In this document: piece after piece, positions 10,512 through 19,740 of the stretch
How the letters are laid out: each line of letters opens with the position of its first letter
Numbering within the stretch: position 1 is the first letter of the stretch
NCBI RefSeq assembly: GCF_002735925.1
Contig: NZ_PEDL01000014.1
Span: forward strand, 33,686-97,685
Source: Sporanaerobium hydrogeniformans
GTDB lineage: Bacteria > Bacillota > Clostridia > Lachnospirales > Cellulosilyticaceae
DNA length: 64,000 bases
Direction: 5' to 3'
The notes under the pieces: model-generated
What the model saw: the letters and a program-made list of their open reading frames with translations, nothing else
The model's database searches: none
Told to the model about the DNA's origin: nothing
Translations under genes and position numbers: made by a program

Positions 10512-10547
10512 TAGGGAGCATCTGCAGAGATATGTGGGTGCTCCCTA
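10512..10547 (+). terminator. Terminator after the tetR-type gene
   Basis: Inverted repeat TAGGGAGCA (10512-10520) with TGCTCCCTA (10539-10547), starting 17 bases after the stop codon. The following T tract is poor (TTGTAGTTATTT), so termination may be partial. Confidence 0.55.
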
Positions 10548-10644
10548 TTGTAGTTATTTCCTAGCAATTATAATACTGGCTTTAGTCAAGTAATAAGTCC
10601 TTTGGGTGTTACGAACTGCCATACAGGATTTATAGACGTAGTTT

Positions 10645-10851
10645 TTAGTTGACTGTTTTTAAATAGTCATTAATTCTAGTAATGAGTTCGTCAACATTAA
10701 TTCCGTGTACCATGCAGGCATCTTCAAGAGACTCCATTTGTGAAGAAGGACAACCTAGGCAGTGCATCCCTGCTTCCATAAGAATAGGGGCAATTCCTGC
10801 ATCTAAATGTAAAATTTCTCCAATTATCATTTGTTTTGTTACTTGTTTCAT
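10645..10851 (-). CDS. DUF1858 domain protein (small redox-disulfide protein)
   Basis: A 68-aa protein consisting only of a DUF1858 domain. Key features are the N-terminal IGEILHLDAGIAPILMEAGMH helix region and the CLGCPSS motif (CxxC near residues 31-34), then a second helix with EDACMVHGINVDELI. The same domain occurs at the N terminus of ScdA/Ric-type iron-sulfur repair proteins and beside hybrid cluster proteins, hence its usual link to redox or nitrosative stress. The start ATG at 10851 has GAGAGG upstream. It lies next to a hemerythrin gene on the other strand, which fits that theme. The exact biochemical role of stand-alone copies is not established. Confidence 0.85.
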   Translation of the reverse strand: MKQVTKQMIIGEILHLDAGIAPILMEAGMHCLGCPSSQMESLEDACMVHGINVDELITRINDYLKTVN

Positions 10852-11031
10852 ATTTAAAATCCTCTCTATAAATAAATTTATGATTTATTGCTTATAAATT
10901 AGTATGAACGATAGGTGGGTAAATTATAGCATAGATTTTATTTTAAAATGTAGCTATAGCAACAAGTTAGAAAAAGAAAATAGGTTATAATAAATTTAAT
11001 GGAAAACTAGCAGAATATAGGAGGTAATAAA

Positions 11032-11646
11032 ATGAGTGCTTTTTTAGGACCTATTCATTATTGGTTATATCATAAAATTCAATTACAACAAGATTGGGTA
11101 GAGGAGATTATAACACTTGCTCAGTCTAAATATCATATTGATTTAAGAAAAGAATGTGATATACGCTATGGCGTATCTGAAAGGAGGGCCTTGGAAGAGG
11201 TAATCGATGAAAGCAACATTCATGGATGGCTTCAAAGTCAAGTAACTCAGGTAGAATATAAACTAGCTTATACAGTAACCAGTCTTATTGAGGCAAAAGC
11301 TGAAAGTCTTCAGGAGTTAGAAGCTCTTTTTAAAGCAAAAGGGCAAGCTACTCGAATGGCCTTACAAGATAATTTAGATGCGCAGCAATTATATGGTGTG
11401 ATTTCAGACAGCTTATTAGATGGAATGCCTTGTGATCATGCGAGTTCTATTATTAGCCAAAATGAAAAAAAGGTAGTTTGGCAACGCAATAAATGTGTAC
11501 ATCAAAAGTATTGGGAGGCTGTTCAAGGGGATGTTGCACACTACTACTGTTTGAGGGATGCGTGGCTTAGCGGTTTTGTGGAATCGAAGGGAGATACTTG
11601 GGGAAAAATAGATGAAAAGACATATTGGATTCAAAAAGGAGAATAG
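11032..11646 (+). CDS. Unrecognised conserved-looking cytoplasmic protein, 204 aa
   Basis: I do not recognise this family. The 204 residues are mostly helical by eye and there is no signal peptide or membrane span. The N terminus (MSAFLGPIHYWLYHKIQLQQ) has an aromatic-rich segment. The protein contains several His and Cys residues (MPCDHASSI, KCVHQKYW, VAHYYCLRDAW) that could bind metal or heme. An IxxQNEKKVVWQRNKCVHQKYWE segment is notable. The ATG follows a perfect AGGAGG. The hemerythrin gene begins 2 bases after this stop codon, so the two are surely cotranscribed and probably work together, perhaps in oxygen or nitric oxide response. Confidence 0.8.
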   Translation: MSAFLGPIHYWLYHKIQLQQDWVEEIITLAQSKYHIDLRKECDIRYGVSERRALEEVIDESNIHGWLQSQVTQVEYKLAYTVTSLIEAKAESLQELEALFKAKGQATRMALQDNLDAQQLYGVISDSLLDGMPCDHASSIISQNEKKVVWQRNKCVHQKYWEAVQGDVAHYYCLRDAWLSGFVESKGDTWGKIDEKTYWIQKGE

Positions 11647-11648
11647 TT

Positions 11649-12206
11649 ATGAATAGTATAGATATTATGATGGAAGAGCATAAGTATATTTGTCGCATGT
11701 TAAAAGTAGTACGCAAGGTTTGCTGGAGGATTTTAAAAGGAGAAGAACCTTGCTTTGAAGACTTCTATAAAATAATTGATTTTATTAAAAATTATGCAGA
11801 TGCACATCATCACGGCAAAGAAGAGAAATTTCTATTTCAAGCTATGACAGATCACTTAGGTGAATTGGGGAGTAAATTGGTTCGAAATGGTATGCTAGTG
11901 GAGCATGATTTAGGAAGGCTTTATATCAAAGAGCTTACAGAGGCGCTTGAGCGTGTTAAAAATGGAGATGAGGAAAGCAAACTAGATGTTCTTGCCAATG
12001 CCATAAGTTACACCCATCTTCTAGAGCGTCATATTGCTAAAGAAGATGAAGTAGTTTATACCTTTGGGATGCGTCAGCTACCTAATGAAATACTAGAACA
12101 AGTGCATCATCAATCCGCTCAGTTTGAGAAGGAAGCACAATTAAAAGAGATACAAAATAATTATATTGGGCTCCTTAAAGAGCTTGAAGGAAAATATTTA
12201 GATTAA
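11649..12206 (+). CDS. Hemerythrin HHE-domain protein
   Basis: A 185-aa four-helix protein expected to bind a di-iron centre and sense or scavenge oxygen or NO. Metal-ligand candidates are seen in order: MEEHKYI (helix 1), ADAHHHGKEEKFLF (helix 2, the HxxxE pattern), VEHDLGRLY (helix 3) and HLLERHIAKEDEVVY (helix 4). I chose ATG 11649, 2 bases after the previous stop and with AAAAGGAG upstream; the frame extends 8 codons upstream but lacks a separate ribosome site. It is translated in tandem with the 204-aa protein and followed by a good terminator. Confidence 0.9.
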   Translation: MNSIDIMMEEHKYICRMLKVVRKVCWRILKGEEPCFEDFYKIIDFIKNYADAHHHGKEEKFLFQAMTDHLGELGSKLVRNGMLVEHDLGRLYIKELTEALERVKNGDEESKLDVLANAISYTHLLERHIAKEDEVVYTFGMRQLPNEILEQVHHQSAQFEKEAQLKEIQNNYIGLLKELEGKYLD

Positions 12207-12213
12207 AAGTAAG

Positions 12214-12247
12214 AAAGGTGTGGGATGTATTTACCCATACCTTTTTT
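12214..12247 (+). terminator. Rho-independent terminator after the hemerythrin gene
   Basis: Stem AAAGGTGTGGG (12214-12224) with CCCATACCTTT (12234-12244), one G-U pair, 9-base loop, running into a T tract. Confidence 0.85.
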
Positions 12248-12344
12248 GAGTTTTTTATATATAATCTACTTGAGAATAACATATTCTAATTATAAAATAC
12301 TTTTTATGACAACATTGCTAAAACATAGGTAGAGAGGAAAGCAT

Positions 12345-14228
12345 ATGGATAAGAGAATTATTTTAAAAAACACTATTTTATTTATAGTGATGATTAGTTT
12401 TATTGTTATTTTTAAAAGTATTTTCGGAGAAGAAAATGTACTCATAGGCGTAACATCGCTGACTGCTATGTTAATGTTTTTAGGGCGTGACTTAAGCCTT
12501 TCTCCTCTAAAGTATACCTTGCGTTTTGTAGGGATTAATGTGACGATGGGTATAGGAGCCTTTCTAGCTAACCAAAATATGTGGTTAGCTATTCCTATTA
12601 ATTTTACTATTATGTTCTTTTTAAGCTATAGTTTTGTTTACAACTTACAAAAGCCAATTTACTTACCCTTTTCTTTACAATACTTATTTATAGTATCAAC
12701 ACCTATTTCCATAGAACAATTACCTATGAGGCTTTTGGCTTTAGTTACAGGTGGTGTGCTTATTATGGTTTTGCAGGTCCTGCTTAATAAAAGAAAGATG
12801 ACAAAGGCAGGAGGTAAACTTTTAGAAAACCTTTGCGAAATGTTAATTCAACAGATAGATTGTTTATTGGAAGATAAAAAAGCCGAGCTTTTAAAGCAAC
12901 AAATAGCAGCTGACCTAAGTACTATTCGGCGTATGATTTATGAAAAAAGAGAGGAAGACTTTTATCTTACAGAGCAAGGGAGTGTACAATTAAATTTATC
13001 TTCTGCACTAGAACAACTTTATCTACTTTTGGGGAAAGAAGAGAGCAAAGCTTTACCTCAGGATTTTTTAAATGAAGTAAAGCACTGCCTAGAGGTAGCA
13101 AAAAGGGTAATTAAGAAAGAAATAGAGGTAGGAGAATACAAAAAATGTTTGGAGTATATGCTTGAAGTGTACCAGCATTTAGGCGCTGAAGCAGGAATGC
13201 CTCTGTATATGATTAAAACCCTTGGCTTCCTTGAAGAAAGCTTATTAGAACTGGTTAATTTAAAAAAGGAAAGGTACAATTTAGTAGGTAAGATAGCACA
13301 TGTTTCGGAATATTATCAAGGAGTACGAACACGTCATAAGGGTTTAAAAGAGCATTCTTTAAAATTTTCTTATGCTATGCGTATGGGGGTAGCTATAAGT
13401 ATAGGGGCTTTTATTATGGATGGGTTACAGCTTTCGGAAGGAAGGTGGATACTCTTTACTATTTTATCTGTTATGGTGCCAATCTATGATATGATGGGAC
13501 CTAAGATAAAAGATCGGCTTTTTGCTACTTTAGTAGGAGCGATTAGTGTGGTTTTACTTTTTTCTGTTTTTACTCAACCGATTATAAGAACAGTCATCTT
13601 ACTTTTATCTGGTTATATCAATAGTTATATTAAGAAATACCGTTACAGTACAATTTTAGTAACATTATCTGCAGTAGGGTCGGCTGCATTAAGTAGTAGG
13701 GGCGCTGAGGTGCTGAGTATCACTCGCATTTTTATGGTGGGAGTGGGTGTCATCATTGCTTGGGTGATTAGTCGTTTTCTTTTTACCTATAAATTAGAGG
13801 ACGAAAGTAGGGACTTAGATTGTTTCTATCAATTAACATTAAAAGAAATGCTTATAGAAATTGAAAAAGTTATAGAAAAAAAAGGAGATGGTCAGCACTT
13901 TAAAAACCTTTTTATACGTACAACGCTTATTGAAGAAAGTTTAAAACAAAATAAGCAGCTTTTAAACCAAGGGCAACAGACTATTAAACCTAAGCGAATG
14001 CTCGTAAATAGTCTTTATGAACTATACAGATGGTTAGAGCATCATGAGATGACCGTGCAAGATAAAAAAATACTTCATAAGGATTTGCAGATGTTATTAG
14101 AAGGAGATAAAAGCAAGAAATATAACATCTTGGAACAAGTAAAAAAACAAATACCTCTTATGGAAAATATGAAAGATAAGCTTGTTTTAAGTAGTGTATT
14201 GCAGATTGCATATGATATAGAGCTATAA
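12345..14228 (+). CDS. FUSC-family (aromatic acid exporter-like) integral membrane protein
   Basis: A 627-aa membrane protein with the two-half architecture of FUSC/YccS/ArAE transporters. A first cluster of hydrophobic segments spans residues about 8-145 and a long cytoplasmic helical segment spans about 150-340. A second membrane cluster covers about 345-480 (SYAMRMGVAISIGAFI... to VGVIIAWVISRFLF), followed by a cytoplasmic helical tail to the end. The ATG at 12345 follows AGAGGAAA. Family members export aromatic or organic acids or act in envelope stress; the substrate here is unknown. It is flanked by terminators on both sides, so it is probably monocistronic. Confidence 0.8.
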   Translation: MDKRIILKNTILFIVMISFIVIFKSIFGEENVLIGVTSLTAMLMFLGRDLSLSPLKYTLRFVGINVTMGIGAFLANQNMWLAIPINFTIMFFLSYSFVYNLQKPIYLPFSLQYLFIVSTPISIEQLPMRLLALVTGGVLIMVLQVLLNKRKMTKAGGKLLENLCEMLIQQIDCLLEDKKAELLKQQIAADLSTIRRMIYEKREEDFYLTEQGSVQLNLSSALEQLYLLLGKEESKALPQDFLNEVKHCLEVAKRVIKKEIEVGEYKKCLEYMLEVYQHLGAEAGMPLYMIKTLGFLEESLLELVNLKKERYNLVGKIAHVSEYYQGVRTRHKGLKEHSLKFSYAMRMGVAISIGAFIMDGLQLSEGRWILFTILSVMVPIYDMMGPKIKDRLFATLVGAISVVLLFSVFTQPIIRTVILLLSGYINSYIKKYRYSTILVTLSAVGSAALSSRGAEVLSITRIFMVGVGVIIAWVISRFLFTYKLEDESRDLDCFYQLTLKEMLIEIEKVIEKKGDGQHFKNLFIRTTLIEESLKQNKQLLNQGQQTIKPKRMLVNSLYELYRWLEHHEMTVQDKKILHKDLQMLLEGDKSKKYNILEQVKKQIPLMENMKDKLVLSSVLQIAYDIEL

Positions 14229-14258
14229 AAGGAGTAGAAAAGAGCTTTAAACAAAGTA

Positions 14259-14309
14259 AATGAAACAAGAAACGCTTTCTTATGAGTAGAAAGCGTTTCT
14301 TGTTTCATT
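14259..14309. terminator. Bidirectional terminator between the FUSC gene and the TRAP operon
   Basis: Perfect 22-bp inverted repeat (14259-14280 and 14288-14309, core GAAACGCTTTCT) with a 7-base loop, between two convergent transcription units. Confidence 0.9.
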
Positions 14310-14334
14310 AAGAATAAATAAGTAGGAGGTCTAA

Positions 14335-15621
14335 CTAGTAAATTAAATTAACGACTCCTGTAGAAAAAATGGGGACAAAAGTTAGAAGTAATAGGCAGCC
14401 TACAAGTAAAAGATAAAAAGGTACAGCTTCCTTAATAAAGTCTTTTGTTTTGCAATTTGTTACTCCACAAGTAACAAACATTAAAGTACCCATAGGTGGG
14501 GAGAAAGCACCGATAGCATTAGCAAAGATAAAGGTCATAGCAAAATGAATTTCATTAATACCATAAGCGGAAGCTACAGGCGCTAATAGAGGTACAAGTA
14601 CAATCATAGAAGCATTTCCTTCAATAAACATACCTACAATAAGTAAGAAGATATCTACAACGATTAAAAATACCCATTTGTTATTAATCGTACCAATCAT
14701 CCATTGCGTTAAGGTTTGAGGAATTTCTTCTTTCGTTAAAATCCAAGAAAACAAAGAGGCTGCTGCTACAATAAGCATGATGGAAGAAGTAGTTGTAATA
14801 GTTTCACGTATGCCAGTAATAAAATCTTTTAATTTTAAATCACGATAGATAAAACCTAAAAGTAAGGCATAAATAATCGCTACAGCACCTGCTTCAGTGG
14901 CAGTAAAAATCCCTAAACGTACACCACCAATAATGATGATAGGTAGTAAAAGAGGTAAGAAAGCAGGTTTAAAAGCATCCATGAAAGAAGTAAAGTTTAT
15001 CTTCTCGGTTCTAATAGGGAGATAGCCTCTCTTTTTAGAAATATGAGATACCATAAGCATCATAGAAAGGCAAAGTAATACACCAGGTCCGATGCCTGCA
15101 ATAAATAGTTTACCAATGGATACATTAGCAATACAACCATATAAAATTAAGCCTATCCCAGGAGGGATTAAAGGGGTAATCATACTAGAGGCAGCAGTTA
15201 CAACAGTAGAAAAAGATTTAGAAAAACCACTCTTCTCCATTTCAGGTACAAGCATCTTAGCCTCCATGGCAGCATCAGCTAGGGCAGAGCCGGATAAGCC
15301 ACCCATTAATGTAGATAAAAGAATATTAACTTGTGCAAGACCACCGGTCATACGTCCAGTGAGGACGGAGCAAAAATCCATAATACGTTTAGTTACACCC
15401 GTATAGTTCATTAGTGTCCCAGCACATACAAAAAATGGTATAGCAAGAAGTGAGACACTTTCGGTTCCGCTAATAGCTTTTTGAGCAAACATAGCCGCAT
15501 TAATACCAGGTGTAAGGATAAAATAGGTAACGGAAGCTCCTAATACAGAGATGAAGACAGGAACTTTCATAAAAAGTAATACTAATAGTACGAAAGCTGC
15601 TAAAATAACGGCATAATTCAT
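14335..15621 (-). CDS. dctM: TRAP transporter large permease subunit (DctM), module A
   Basis: A 428-aa protein with about 12 hydrophobic segments, the sodium-driven transport channel of a TRAP importer. Recognisable DctM features are the N-terminal VPVFISVLGASV, the GGLSGSALADAAMEAKMLVP segment and the LIPPGIGLILYG loop. Near the C terminus AFSPPMGTLMFV is the matching re-entrant loop. The start codon overlaps the dctQ stop as ATGA, with AGGAGG upstream, so the two are translationally coupled. It is the last gene of the module A operon, ending at the bidirectional terminator. Confidence 0.95.
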   Translation of the reverse strand: MNYAVILAAFVLLVLLFMKVPVFISVLGASVTYFILTPGINAAMFAQKAISGTESVSLLAIPFFVCAGTLMNYTGVTKRIMDFCSVLTGRMTGGLAQVNILLSTLMGGLSGSALADAAMEAKMLVPEMEKSGFSKSFSTVVTAASSMITPLIPPGIGLILYGCIANVSIGKLFIAGIGPGVLLCLSMMLMVSHISKKRGYLPIRTEKINFTSFMDAFKPAFLPLLLPIIIIGGVRLGIFTATEAGAVAIIYALLLGFIYRDLKLKDFITGIRETITTTSSIMLIVAAASLFSWILTKEEIPQTLTQWMIGTINNKWVFLIVVDIFLLIVGMFIEGNASMIVLVPLLAPVASAYGINEIHFAMTFIFANAIGAFSPPMGTLMFVTCGVTNCKTKDFIKEAVPFYLLLVGCLLLLTFVPIFSTGVVNLIY

Positions 15622-16115
15622 TTCTGTTCCTCCTCTGTTTTAAAGTTATTTTTTATACCTTTATACCAAATGATACTATGATTAATTATCATAAATAGAC
15701 AAGATATAGGAACAATACTGTATATTAAAGTATAAGGTATTTTTAAGATAGCAGTTCCTCTACCTGTTCGCATGAAAACTTGAAGATAAACAATACTTTT
15801 ATTAAGGAAAAAAATTAATACAACGGAAACAGCAATTAAAATAAATATTTCTGCTAATTTTTGGGCCTTTTTAGGAAGGGTGTCCACTAGTATTTCTATA
15901 ACTACATGACCACCATATCTAAAGGTGGCTCCAGCTGCACAAAATACAATCCATACCATGCATGCTAATTGAATTTCTTCTAGCCAAGTAAAGGGATTTC
16001 CAAATACATAACGCATAACAACACCTATAAAGGTTAGAGAAACTAAAAGTATAAGCATGAATGAAGAAATTGCGATTTCAATATTGCTTATAATGTTGCA
16101 TATAAGTCTTTTCAT
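15618..16115 (-). CDS. dctQ: TRAP transporter small permease subunit (DctQ), module A
   Basis: A 165-aa membrane protein with four hydrophobic segments, including the typical FTWLEEIQLACMVWIVFCAA segment in the middle and the HVVIEILVDTLPKKAQKL cytoplasmic loop. I chose ATG 16115 (MKRLICNI), preceded by GGGGG 6 bases upstream. The frame continues 23 codons further but those would overlap the dctP stop region. It pairs with DctM as the membrane part of the TRAP transporter. Confidence 0.9.
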   Translation of the reverse strand: MKRLICNIISNIEIAISSFMLILLVSLTFIGVVMRYVFGNPFTWLEEIQLACMVWIVFCAAGATFRYGGHVVIEILVDTLPKKAQKLAEIFILIAVSVVLIFFLNKSIVYLQVFMRTGRGTAILKIPYTLIYSIVPISCLFMIINHSIIWYKGIKNNFKTEEEQK

Positions 16116-16131
16116 AGTATACCCCCAGTTA

Positions 16132-17223
16132 TTATTTACCCATAGCTTTTTGAACAGTGTCATATAACCCTTCAGACCAGCCAAACTTATCTCCTAATTC
16201 ATAGAAACCTTTAGATTTTTCTTTCCAAGCAGCAAGATTTTCTTCTGTCATCTCTGTAACGGTTACACCGGCTGAGGTAAGTTGATCAAGATATACTTGC
16301 TCATTTTCTGTTTGTAACTGGTTATTGTACAGACCAGCTTCTTCGCCTGTAGTGACTAATAATTCTTGCTGTTCAGGTGTAAGTTGATTGAAAAACTCTG
16401 TACCAGTAACCCAAGTGGTAAAGTTCTTAATGTGTCCAGTTAATAAAATATTTTTAGCAACTTCATGGAAGCTTTGACCATAAAGAGTAGAGAATGGATT
16501 TTCTACACCTTCTACAACACCTGTTTGTAAAGCTTGATAAGTTTCACCTAAAGCTAATCCTGTAGCAACAGCTCCAAGTGAATTCCAACCTTCCATATAA
16601 ATTTCAGTAGCAGCTACGCGGATTTTCATACCTGCAACATCTTCAGGAGTAACAACTTTTTTAGTAGTCATTAAATGGCGTGAACCATAAATCCAGTTAG
16701 AAGCTAATAATTTTAACCCTTTTTCCTCTAATTTTTTAGATTGGTCAGCATACCAATCACTTTCGATTAAAGTCCATACATCATCCCAAGATTCGAAGAA
16801 GAAAGGACCATACATAATCCCCATATCTTTTACACCATAATCTGCATAAAAAGCGCCATCAGCTATAGTGACAACAGGTTCTCCCATTACCATCATATCA
16901 ATAAGTTCAGTTTTACTTCCTAAAGAACTATTGGGAAAAAGTTTAATCTCTAAGCTACCATCGCCTTTTTCAGCAACAAGCTCTTTCCATTTTGTAAGGG
17001 CTTGTCCAATGGGCTCATCCAGTGTATTTTCAAAACCGATTTGAACTATTACAGCCTCTTTATTAGCTGTAGGAGTGGTATTTCCAGCTTCTGCATTGTT
17101 GGAAGTTTGAGTAGGTGCTTCAGGAGTAGAAGTATTTGGATTTTGAGTAGTTCCCCCACATCCTACTAAAGTTGATAATGACATTGTTAATGCTAAAATT
17201 CCTAATAAAAAATTTTTTTTCAT
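16132..17223 (-). CDS. dctP: TRAP transporter solute-binding lipoprotein (DctP), module A
   Basis: A 363-aa extracytoplasmic binding protein. The N terminus is a lipoprotein signal (MKKNFLLGILALTMSLSTLVGCGG, lipobox LVGC), followed by a Thr/Pro/Asn-rich linker and the DctP fold. Family hallmarks are KLFPNSSLGS near residue 110, GMKIRVAATEIYMEGWNSLG (with the Arg that binds the substrate carboxylate) near residue 200, and the ALQTGVVEGVENPFS segment near 235. The start is ATG 17223 with GAGGAGA upstream. The ligand is probably a sugar acid, judging from the enolase-superfamily and dehydrogenase genes ahead of it. Confidence 0.95.
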   Translation of the reverse strand: MKKNFLLGILALTMSLSTLVGCGGTTQNPNTSTPEAPTQTSNNAEAGNTTPTANKEAVIVQIGFENTLDEPIGQALTKWKELVAEKGDGSLEIKLFPNSSLGSKTELIDMMVMGEPVVTIADGAFYADYGVKDMGIMYGPFFFESWDDVWTLIESDWYADQSKKLEEKGLKLLASNWIYGSRHLMTTKKVVTPEDVAGMKIRVAATEIYMEGWNSLGAVATGLALGETYQALQTGVVEGVENPFSTLYGQSFHEVAKNILLTGHIKNFTTWVTGTEFFNQLTPEQQELLVTTGEEAGLYNNQLQTENEQVYLDQLTSAGVTVTEMTEENLAAWKEKSKGFYELGDKFGWSEGLYDTVQKAMGK

Positions 17224-17273
17224 ACCTAATCTCCTCACTTTTTTATAATTTTTAAGTTGCAATTGTTAATGGA

Positions 17274-18296
17274 TTAAAGAGCAATGATACCTTTAAACAT
17301 AGCCGAACTCTTGTCCATTAGGCGTTTAAATTCATCTTTTATGTTAGCATCTAGTGTAATAATGTCTGTAATAAATAAGTTAGGATTGAGAGTACCTTCA
17401 TGGATACAATTTATAACATACTCAAAGTCATAGCGAGTAGCAGCACGACTACTATAAAGTTCAGTTTGCCTTTTGTGAAACTCTACATGATTAATTGTTA
17501 AAGGTGTACTACTAATGCCTACATAAACTACTTTCCCACCATAGCTGAGATATTCAAATATGCTACTCATAGATTTACCATTTCCAGTGGCATCAATAAT
17601 TGTATCGGGCATATTACCCTTAGTAAGGGTTGCAAGGTCTTGCTTGAAGGTTTCATCTAAAGGATTTAAGACGTTGGAGTAGTCTAAAGTTTTTTTAGCA
17701 AAAGCTCTTCTTTCTTCACTAATATCAGCTAAAATCACATTTGCATTATAAGTTTTAGAAATTTCTGCAGCACCCATTCCTATAGGACCTATCCCCATTA
17801 CTAATACATTCTCACCTGCTTGAACTTTTGCATTATGAACAGCGTGGGCACTGATAGCAAGAGGTTCTACGAGACTTAAGCTAGTAGAGTCTATTGTGTT
17901 AGGTACTTTTAATAAGTAACATTCTTTGATGGCACAATATTCAGCTAACCCACCATCTACATGAACTCCCATAACCTTGAGTTCTTCACAACAACCAGGC
18001 TTTCCCTTTTTACATGCTATACAGTTTCCACAATGTGAATAGGGAATGACAACCACCTTATCCCCTAATTGAAAGGAAGAAGAAGGGTTATTAATTTTTT
18101 CAACAGTACCACAAATTTCATGACCAATTACTCGAGGGTAGATAAAAAGGGCTTGTCTACCATGATAAGCATGGATATCAGAACCACAAATAGCTACAGC
18201 TGAAACCTTAATGAGTATTTCATCATCCTTTAGAGTGGGAATATCTTTTTCTTGAATTTCGATTTCATAAGGTGCTTTAAAACAAACAGCTTTCAT
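17274..18296 (-). CDS. Zinc-dependent medium-chain alcohol dehydrogenase (sugar-acid/polyol type)
   Basis: A 340-aa MDR enzyme. The catalytic zinc site is visible (AICGSDIHAYHG and GHEICG near residues 37 and 61), as is the structural zinc lobe with four Cys (CGNCIACKKGKPGCCEE, about 93-110). The NAD-binding glycine motif is MGIGPIGMGAAE near 170. The sequence is nearest in style to L-idonate/galactonate 5-dehydrogenase and sorbitol or threonine dehydrogenases; the precise substrate is not determinable. The ATG overlaps the stop codon of the enolase gene by one base (TAATG) with GAGGAGG upstream, so it is cotranslated with it and should act on the same pathway. Confidence 0.9.
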   Translation of the reverse strand: MKAVCFKAPYEIEIQEKDIPTLKDDEILIKVSAVAICGSDIHAYHGRQALFIYPRVIGHEICGTVEKINNPSSSFQLGDKVVVIPYSHCGNCIACKKGKPGCCEELKVMGVHVDGGLAEYCAIKECYLLKVPNTIDSTSLSLVEPLAISAHAVHNAKVQAGENVLVMGIGPIGMGAAEISKTYNANVILADISEERRAFAKKTLDYSNVLNPLDETFKQDLATLTKGNMPDTIIDATGNGKSMSSIFEYLSYGGKVVYVGISSTPLTINHVEFHKRQTELYSSRAATRYDFEYVINCIHEGTLNPNLFITDIITLDANIKDEFKRLMDKSSAMFKGIIAL

Positions 18297-19381
18297 TACT
18301 TGACCTCCTCAAGGAATTCTTCTTTAAAGTTAAAGCCCCATCCAGCCCCCTCTCTTGGGTAAGCAAACCCATTCTCAATACGCATGGCGTTGTCAATAAT
18401 GCCATCAATCCAATCAAAAGATTCAGCACCATAAGCCATAGGTACAGTACAAAGTAATGGCACATCGTAATCTTTATAGTAGTGAGGTAAAACAGGTAAA
18501 TGATAAGCACTAGCTAAAGCAGCAGACTTTCGCCATTCTTCTACACCCCCTAGTCTTACAATATCTGGTTGCCATAAATCCAGAGCATTTTTAGAAATAA
18601 GGGCTTTAAGAGCTTCACAATCATATTCCCGTTCACCCATTGCTAAAGAAATACCACATTTATTACGCAATAATTCATAGCCTGCAAAATCTGTATGAGT
18701 AATAGGTTCTTCAAACCAATGAATACCAATTTTAACAGCTTGCTCCGCTAATTTTAAAGCAGTAGGAACATCCATACCTTGATTAGCATCCATCATAATC
18801 TTTACAGAATCCCCGAGAGCTTCCCTGCATTTACTTAGACGTTGTAAGTCTTTTTCTATGCTTCCAGAACCTACTTTAATCTTAACTGCAGTAAAACCAC
18901 GGCGTTTATAATCTAAAACCTCTTCTAATAATTCCTCATCCGTATAAGAAATCCATCCTCCGCTTCCATAAACAGGAATTTTCTTAGAACTACTACCAAG
19001 CATTTTCCAAATAGGCGTATTAAGAGATTTACCCCAAGCATCCCACATGGCAATATTAATAGCAGCAATAGCACAGGTATTAATACCTGTGTTACCAAAA
19101 TATTCAGCCTCCATATCCCAATCTTGCTTAACTTTTACCGTTTCAAAAACCTCATAATTTCTTTCATTAATAAATTGGCAAGCATCTTTTAATGCACCTT
19201 CAATAGCATTAGGAGAGTAGTGGAAAGATAATAAGTAACCTTGCCCTATTACGCCATTTTCTAATTGCATTTGTACAATATAAAAGGCAATTTTGCTAAT
19301 GGAATGAGTAGAATCTGCTATTGGTTTACTAATTTTAGATGTTGCACGATAAAAATTAACATTTTTAATTTTGTAATTCAT
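18296..19381 (-). CDS. Mandelate racemase / muconate lactonizing family enzyme (enolase superfamily), module A
   Basis: A 361-aa TIM-barrel enzyme with the enolase capping domain. Catalytic residues are seen in order: KxK in AVKIKVG (about 165), the metal ligands Asp in MMDANQG (about 196), Glu in WFEEP (about 222) and Glu in AMGERE (about 247), then a C-terminal PHYYKDY where racemase or dehydratase members place the acid/base. Family members dehydrate or epimerise acid sugars. The start ATG 19381 has AAAGGAG. First gene of the minus-strand operon enolase-dehydrogenase-TRAP, divergent from a GntR regulator. The substrate is unknown. Confidence 0.9.
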   Translation of the reverse strand: MNYKIKNVNFYRATSKISKPIADSTHSISKIAFYIVQMQLENGVIGQGYLLSFHYSPNAIEGALKDACQFINERNYEVFETVKVKQDWDMEAEYFGNTGINTCAIAAINIAMWDAWGKSLNTPIWKMLGSSSKKIPVYGSGGWISYTDEELLEEVLDYKRRGFTAVKIKVGSGSIEKDLQRLSKCREALGDSVKIMMDANQGMDVPTALKLAEQAVKIGIHWFEEPITHTDFAGYELLRNKCGISLAMGEREYDCEALKALISKNALDLWQPDIVRLGGVEEWRKSAALASAYHLPVLPHYYKDYDVPLLCTVPMAYGAESFDWIDGIIDNAMRIENGFAYPREGAGWGFNFKEEFLEEVK

Positions 19382-19467
19382 AGTTAACTCCTTTCAGATT
19401 ATATAAAGTTGTATTAAGCTTTTTCTAATTGGTTACCGGCCTAATCCATATAGAAAACAAAATATCA

Positions 19468-19558
19468 AACAGATATATCTATTTTTGATAAAAAAATACC
19501 GTATTCATAGGTTTTTTATAAAAACAAATAATTAAATGATTAAACAGATATATCTGTT
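19468..19558. promoter_or_regulatory. Two GntR-type operators in the module A control region
   Basis: A perfect palindrome, AACAGATATATCTGTT, lies at 19543-19558 and a second copy with one mismatch (AACAGATATATCTATT) at 19468-19483. A weaker related dyad, AAATAT-ATCTG-ATATTT, is at 19698-19714, just before the GntR start. The 359-base gap 19382-19740 holds these sites and must hold both divergent promoters. The spacing suits FCD-type GntR dimers. Confidence 0.65.
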
Positions 19559-19740
19559 AAATGGATTATAGCATTAGGGTTAATAAATATCAATATATTT
19601 TAAAAAATATTAAAAATTTGAAAGTGTATATAAAGCTTATGTATTGATTTCTAAGTAAGATTATAGTATTCTGAGTAATGTATAGTAAAATAATTCCAAA
19701 TATATCTGATATTTAATTATAAAATAAAAGGAGCATTCAA

